Source: Rhodococcus jostii NBRC 16295 (GTDB taxonomy: Bacteria; Actinomycetota; Actinomycetes; Mycobacteriales; Mycobacteriaceae). Taken from it: a DNA stretch of 35,150 nt. The stretch lies in assembly GCF_001894825.1 (NCBI RefSeq), contig NZ_BCWY01000089.1, positions 1 through 35,150 on the forward strand, in the 5' to 3' direction. This document shows positions 31,503-35,150 of the stretch, piece after piece. The position numbers were made by a program, and so were the translations under genes. The notes under the pieces are model-generated. The model did no database searches. It was not told the DNA's origin and was given only the letters and a program-made list of their open reading frames with translations. How positions within the stretch are numbered: position 1 is the first letter of the stretch; every line of letters starts with the position of its first letter.

Positions 31503-31565
31503 GGTATCCCGCATACCAGGGTATGGTCGGACGGCCTAGCCAGCCGAACGATCATTCGGTATTAT
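31503..31565. promoter_or_regulatory. Operator-like palindromes and -10 in divergent promoter
   Basis: GGTAT-N5-ATACC lies at 31503-31517 and CCGAACGATCATTCGG (14 of 16 positions symmetric) at 31544-31559. The second abuts TATTAT (31560-31565), a good -10 hexamer toward the AraC-type gene. The arrangement suggests regulation of the aldehyde dehydrogenase/AraC divergent pair. Confidence 0.5.
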
Positions 31566-31647
31566 GTGCAGTCTAGTGCTCCGGTTCGGCCCGTCGTGGC
31601 ATTTCGTCCCGAAGGTCGCCGGGTGAGGCGAAGTGGGTGGTCCGACC

Positions 31648-32628
31648 ATGACGGAGATCGTGCACACAGACGTGTTGTCACCTGCCGAACGTTTCGACGC
31701 CTGGTGTGATGCGGTGGCGAGCACCTTCGTTCCCCTCGAGGCGCGGGTCCGCCGGGACGGCGGGTTCCGCGGAGGCCTCCGGGCGCAGTCGGTAGGAACC
31801 GTGCAGGTCAGTGATGTCAGCGGCGGCCCTGTCGAGGTCGAGCGGACTGCGGCGACGATTCGGCGTTCAGATCCGGGCTACTTGAAACTGGGCATGCAGC
31901 TGCGGGGGTACTGCCTGGTCACGCAGGATGGCCGGGAAGCGGCGCTGACCCCCGGCGACTTCGCCGTTTACGACACCCGCCGACCATACGGCCTGGCGTT
32001 CGAGGACGATTTTCGACAGCTCGTGCTGATGTTCCCGCGTGAGCTGTTGCGGCTGCGGTCCGGCGATTCCGAGGTGGTAACGGCCCGCCGCATCTCCGGG
32101 CGCCGGGGCATCGGCGCTCTGGTGTCGCCGTTCTTGATGACGTTCGCCGAGCAGATGGAGACCGGGCAGCTCGCCTCCAGTTTTGATCTCGGCGACGCCG
32201 TGCTGAACCTGCTCGCCGCGGCATTCGCCGAACAACTGGGCTCGGAATCGAACGTTCCGCCGGAGACCCACCAACACGCACTGCTGCTGAAGATCAAGGC
32301 CTTCATCGATGCACGACTCGATGACCCCGAACTGAGCAGCCCGACCATCGCCGGCGCCCATAACATTTCGATTCGCTACCTGCAGATGCTGTTCGAGGGG
32401 GAGGGGATCACGGTCACGTCCTGCATTCGACGGCGACGCCTCGAACGGGTGAGCCGGGACCTTCGGGACCCGAGAATGAGTTCGGTCCCGATCGGGACGC
32501 TCGCCGGCCGTTGGGGGCTGATCGATTCCTCGTATTTCTCGAAGCTGTTCCGGTCGACGTTCGGCCAGTCGCCCCGCGAGTACCGGGCAACGATGACCGC
32601 AGGCGAGGCGGCCCACCCGCTCCGGTAA
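31648..32628 (+). CDS. AraC-family transcriptional regulator
   Basis: A 326-residue regulator with an AraC_binding_2-type N-terminal domain (LSPAERFDAWCDAVASTFVP, about 8-175) and a C-terminal AraC helix-turn-helix pair (about 225-320: ISIRYLQMLFEGEGITVTSC and SYFSKLFRSTFGQSPREYRA). Start at ATG 31648 follows GGGTGG; a GTG at 31633 with GAGG upstream is an alternative adding 5 residues. It lies between the divergent aldehyde dehydrogenase and the co-directional nitroalkane-oxidase-like gene and may regulate both. Confidence 0.88.
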   Translation: MTEIVHTDVLSPAERFDAWCDAVASTFVPLEARVRRDGGFRGGLRAQSVGTVQVSDVSGGPVEVERTAATIRRSDPGYLKLGMQLRGYCLVTQDGREAALTPGDFAVYDTRRPYGLAFEDDFRQLVLMFPRELLRLRSGDSEVVTARRISGRRGIGALVSPFLMTFAEQMETGQLASSFDLGDAVLNLLAAAFAEQLGSESNVPPETHQHALLLKIKAFIDARLDDPELSSPTIAGAHNISIRYLQMLFEGEGITVTSCIRRRRLERVSRDLRDPRMSSVPIGTLAGRWGLIDSSYFSKLFRSTFGQSPREYRATMTAGEAAHPLR

Positions 32629-32816
32629 CGCAGTCGGCCAGTTCGCCCCTGTCCCAGTTTCTCTGCGCCAGGCGCCAAGACAGTGCCCGACGGAGAGCGC
32701 AGGATGGTGATGTCGTTCACATTCCGGTGTCCCGTGCGGCCAGCACCTCCCGGTCCCGGGGGACACCGACGGTGCGGCTCGATGCCGGCACCCACCACCA
32801 GCAGGAGACGATCAGC

Positions 32817-34070
32817 ATGGCCATCGATTTCACCTTGACCGCCGAGCAGCGCGAACTGCAGTTGTCCGCCCGGGCATTCGCGGAGAAGACGTTCGGCGAC
32901 ATCGCCGAGACGATCCGACACCTGCCCACGGCTCGGGAACGGTTCGCCGCGACGCGGCCTGCATACGAGGAGGTCGTCACCCAGGGCTGGCTCCGCAAGA
33001 TCATCCCGGCACCCGCCGGCGGTGAAGGCAACGGCCTGGTCGACATGGCGTTGATCGCCGAAGAGTTCTACACGGTCGACGCGAACGTTTCACTCACCAC
33101 GTTCGCCTCCCTGCTCGGACTACTGCCCGTGCTCAACGGCGGCAGCCCGGAACAGATCCAGCAGACCCTCGCACCCTTCCTCTCCGGAACCGGTGCCCCA
33201 TTGGCGGCGTTCTGCCACAGCGAACCCGGCGGGATCGCCAACTTCGCCGATCCCGCCCCGGCCGAAGGGACCCGCACCACCGCGGTACTCGACGGTGACG
33301 AATGGGTGATCAACGGCTCCAAGCAGTGGATCAGCAACGCCACCGGATGGGACGGCGGCGGAGTGGACTTCCTCACCGTCGTCTGCCGGACCGACGTCGA
33401 CGGGAATGGGCCGACCGAGCGGGCCACCTCGGTACTGCTCGTACCGAAACCCGGGCACGGTCTTGTCACCGACGAGGACTTCGACACCCTCGGCCACCGC
33501 GGCCACCTCACCCCGCGCTTCCACTTCGACAACGTCCGAGTCCCGCGCGAGAACATCCTCGGCGAGGTCGGGTCGGGCAACGAACTAGTGGAGGCCAGCT
33601 TCGCCGGAACAGCCGCCCTGGTCGGGGTTTTCGGGGTCGGGCTGATGCGCGCAGCCTTCGACTTCGCACTGCACTTCGCGAAGACCGAGCGCCGCGCCGG
33701 ATTGGTCCCGATCATCGAGCACCAGGCTGTCGGCTACGCCCTCGCCGACGCCAAGATCGCCATCGAAGCGGCACGCTACCTGAGCTGGAAGGCCTGCCAG
33801 GCCCTCGACCTCCAGTTGCCCAGCGCCCTCGAACTGGCCGTGCAGGCGAAGATCTACGGCTCCGAAACCGCGGTGAAGGTCATCACCGACCTGATGCGGA
33901 TTGTCGGTATCGACAGCTACAACCACGATCTACCGCTCGCACGCCTGCTGCAGGATGCGGTGGTGCTGCCCATCTTCGACGGCGGGAACATGGGTGTGCG
34001 CCGGCGTCAGCTCCACACCCTGCTCAGCGCGCCCGACTACGACCCTCTCGCCGCTTCGGCCGCCAAGTAG
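32817..34070 (+). CDS. Nitroalkane oxidase-like flavoprotein (acyl-CoA dehydrogenase fold)
   Basis: A 417-residue acyl-CoA-dehydrogenase-fold flavoprotein. Instead of the usual catalytic Glu, the active-site motif is PIFDGGNMGVRRRQL, with D388 and R395. From memory of the fungal nitroalkane oxidase, this matches its D402 and R409 seven residues apart in PLFDGGNIGLRRRQ; the S276 position reads T265 (SFAGTAALVG). Other shared stretches are ATRPAY, LGLLPV, HSEPGG and the IIEHQAV helix. Nitroalkane oxidases turn a nitroalkane into an aldehyde or ketone, nitrite and H2O2. AGGAGA lies 7 nt before the ATG. If the assignment is wrong, it is an unusual acyl-CoA dehydrogenase with Asp as base. It follows an AraC gene and lies near an aldehyde dehydrogenase. 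Confidence 0.72.
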   Translation: MAIDFTLTAEQRELQLSARAFAEKTFGDIAETIRHLPTARERFAATRPAYEEVVTQGWLRKIIPAPAGGEGNGLVDMALIAEEFYTVDANVSLTTFASLLGLLPVLNGGSPEQIQQTLAPFLSGTGAPLAAFCHSEPGGIANFADPAPAEGTRTTAVLDGDEWVINGSKQWISNATGWDGGGVDFLTVVCRTDVDGNGPTERATSVLLVPKPGHGLVTDEDFDTLGHRGHLTPRFHFDNVRVPRENILGEVGSGNELVEASFAGTAALVGVFGVGLMRAAFDFALHFAKTERRAGLVPIIEHQAVGYALADAKIAIEAARYLSWKACQALDLQLPSALELAVQAKIYGSETAVKVITDLMRIVGIDSYNHDLPLARLLQDAVVLPIFDGGNMGVRRRQLHTLLSAPDYDPLAASAAK

Positions 34071-34090
34071 CAAGCCATCTCCCACTCATT

Positions 34091-34190
34091 TGTCGACATA
34101 GTTTTTCGACACGGGTTTTCGACGCTCTGTGCTGGCACTTGTGACTCCCAGCGCTATCTGGCACGTTTTTGCCGACGCTATTTGGCACGG
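34091..34190. repeat. Repeat-rich transposon end
   Basis: Starting with TGTCGACATAG at 34091, TCGAC recurs at 34093, 34106 and 34120, and TGGCAC at 34133, 34159 and 34183. The last two sit in a 13-bp direct repeat GCTAT[C/T]TGGCACG (34153-34165, 34177-34189). Regularly spaced repeats with a TGT end, beside tni-type genes, are what Tn5053/Tn402-like ends (transposase-binding sites) look like. It begins 20 nt after the preceding gene. Confidence 0.5.
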
Positions 34191-34196
34191 TGTCGA

Positions 34197-34604
34197 TCAG
34201 GCGAGGCAGCGGTGCACGGTCGAGCGTGCGACGCCAAGCACCCCGGCGATCTCTGTGACGGTGGCACCGTGGGCCTTCATGGTGCGGGCCTGCGCGACGG
34301 CGGTGTCGGTCAGGGCAGGCGGTCGGCCTCCGACGCGGCCGCGTCTCCGGGCAGCGGCGAGGCCGATCAGCGCGTCTTCGCGTCGGATGGCGCGCTGGCA
34401 GTCTTTCAGGGCGGCGAAGATCTCGAGGATCGGTGGGCCGGTGTCCGGGTCGGCGGTGTCGATGTCCTCGCTGATCGACCACAGGCCGGCACCCTTGTCC
34501 CGAATCCGGTCGACGGTGTCCAGCAGGTGCGCCAGCGAGTGGGCGAGCCGGTCGAGGGACCACACAGCGAGCAGGTCTTTCGGTTCGAGCGCGGCGAGGG
34601 CCAT
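34197..34604 (-). pseudogene. Serine recombinase (resolvase) lacking its N-terminus
   Basis: Residues LEPKDLLAVWSLDRLAHSLA, HLLDTVDRIRDKG, ALKDCQRAIRRE and the C-terminal helix-turn-helix VTEIAGVLGVARSTVHRCLA are those of a resolvase. The first about 60 residues, with the catalytic serine (YARVST region), are missing. In their place the frame is joined directly to the end of a TniB-like ATPase (GGNFRLMA). In-frame fusion caused by a deletion. Family resolvases process transposition cointegrates of Tn5053-like elements. Confidence 0.72.
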
Positions 34605-34895
34605 AAGCCGGAAGTTGCCGCCGGTGATCCGGGCGATCGCGGCGATCGCCTCGGCGTCGGTGAAGTCGTCGGCGTTGAGCGCCAGGCCGAGCCGGTTCCA
34701 GTGCAGCTCGAGCGCGAACGCGAGTTCGTCATCGCTCAGCGGCCGGTATTGGTGGGCGAAGCCGATGCGGCTGTAGAGCTGGGGGTAGCGTGCGAGCCGG
34801 CGTTCCAGGCCGGGCTGCCGATCAGGATCAGGCCCAGGTGGTGGCGGTCAAAGAAGTCCCGAAGCTGTTCGAGCCCTGTGGCTTTGAGCCAACAC
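34605..34895 (-). pseudogene. TniB-like AAA ATPase fragment, frameshifted
   Basis: The C-terminal part of a transposition ATPase: LKATGLEQLRDFFDRHHLGL then, after a one-base shift, QPGLERRLARYPQLYSRIGF, AHQYRPLSDDELAFALELHW and AEAIAAIARITGGNFRLM. The Walker motifs are not present. The shift lies near 34820-34830, and the fragment is joined in frame to the resolvase remnant downstream. Confidence 0.68.
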
Positions 34896-34979
34896 GACGC
34901 GCTCACCGCGGCCGGCTGCGAACGCATCTTCACCGACACCGCGACAACGGTGCCCGCCCCGCAACCACAGCTCACCCGG

Positions 34980-35150
34980 GCCAGCCCCGCTGGGCCGCGA
35001 TCGCGGTGACCGTGCGGTGGATGTGCGCGGTCGACGGCGGCGGCCGGCGTAGTGCCAGCCCCTCGATCAGCTCGACGCACTCGGTGGGCAGGGTGCGGGT
35101 GCCGCGGTCCACGCGCGGGCACCGGGTCAGCGCGGCCGGCCCACCGGCCC
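34980..35150 (-). pseudogene. TniA-like DDE transposase, N-terminal fragment
   Basis: The minus strand reads RTLPTECVELIEGLALRRPP then STAHIHRTVTAIAAQRGWPG and stops. This fits the N-terminal DNA-binding region of Mu/TniA-type transposases. The catalytic DDE domain is absent: the stop at about 34979-34981 comes before it, and sequence of another origin links to the TniB fragment. The upstream part of the gene runs off the window. Confidence 0.6.

Noticed and set aside
1..35150. CRISPR arrays, tRNA or rRNA genes, intact phage genes
   Set aside because: No regularly spaced repeats of CRISPR type, no tRNA cloverleaf or rRNA core sequence recognised on reading both strands.

Overview
The base composition (about 65-70% G+C), WhiB-family regulators, an ECF sigma/anti-sigma pair, actinobacterial AhpCF and an AcoR-type activator without sigma-54 machinery all point to an actinobacterium. 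Rhodococcus (opacus/jostii type, large catabolic genome) is the best fit. That assignment is an inference from protein style, not a database match. I saw no rRNA, tRNA or CRISPR array.

Layout. (1) 1-6160: a zinc alcohol dehydrogenase with its AcoR/Fis-type activator, a membrane fatty-acid desaturase under a double palindromic operator, a convergent MHS-type carboxylate transporter, and a divergent whiB gene. The promoter element at 1-49 is repeated, without gaps, at 6002-6050 between the transporter and whiB. (2) 6160-7462: whiB, a tiny overlapping ORF and a broken Fic gene that has lost its catalytic core. (3) 7574-10114: the ahpC-ahpF peroxide-reduction operon with an OxyR-type box and an intergenic hairpin. 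(4) 10265-13832: ECF sigma and zinc anti-sigma factor, facing away from a lipoprotein / SrpA-like catalase / cytochrome b561 operon. (5) 13850-19325: a catabolic block (gamma-resorcylate-decarboxylase-like amidohydrolase, FAD oxidoreductase, MFS transporter, divergent LysR) bounded by two directly repeated relics of an HNH-like gene.

(6) 19373-24922: a second whiB and a divergent operon for an MHS transporter, a D-2-hydroxyacid dehydrogenase and an RraA-like aldolase, followed by a convergent, double-length IclR regulator. The palindrome TAGGACA-N-TGTCCTA occurs three times, at the whiB promoter, the transporter promoter and the regulator's own promoter, so a self-contained regulon can be read from the sequence. 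(7) 25098-26857: a GlxA/FtrA-type regulator and a divergent isochorismatase-family hydrolase. (8) 26858-28081: a decayed stretch with a DUF6262-type transposon accessory relic, a strong terminator and a third HNH-like relic. (9) 28082-34070: an SDR (lacking the usual catalytic Lys) with an NTF2-like protein, a possible small ORF, an aldehyde dehydrogenase, a divergent AraC regulator and an acyl-CoA-dehydrogenase-fold protein whose active site matches nitroalkane oxidase. (10) 34091-35150: the end of a scrambled Tn5053/Tn402-like transposon (TniA, TniB and resolvase fragments).

The best candidates for something not yet described are the three-operator IclR-fusion regulon that includes a whiB gene, and the bacterial nitroalkane-oxidase-like gene paired with an aldehyde dehydrogenase. 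The window also carries several gene relics, which shows active remodelling of an accessory region.
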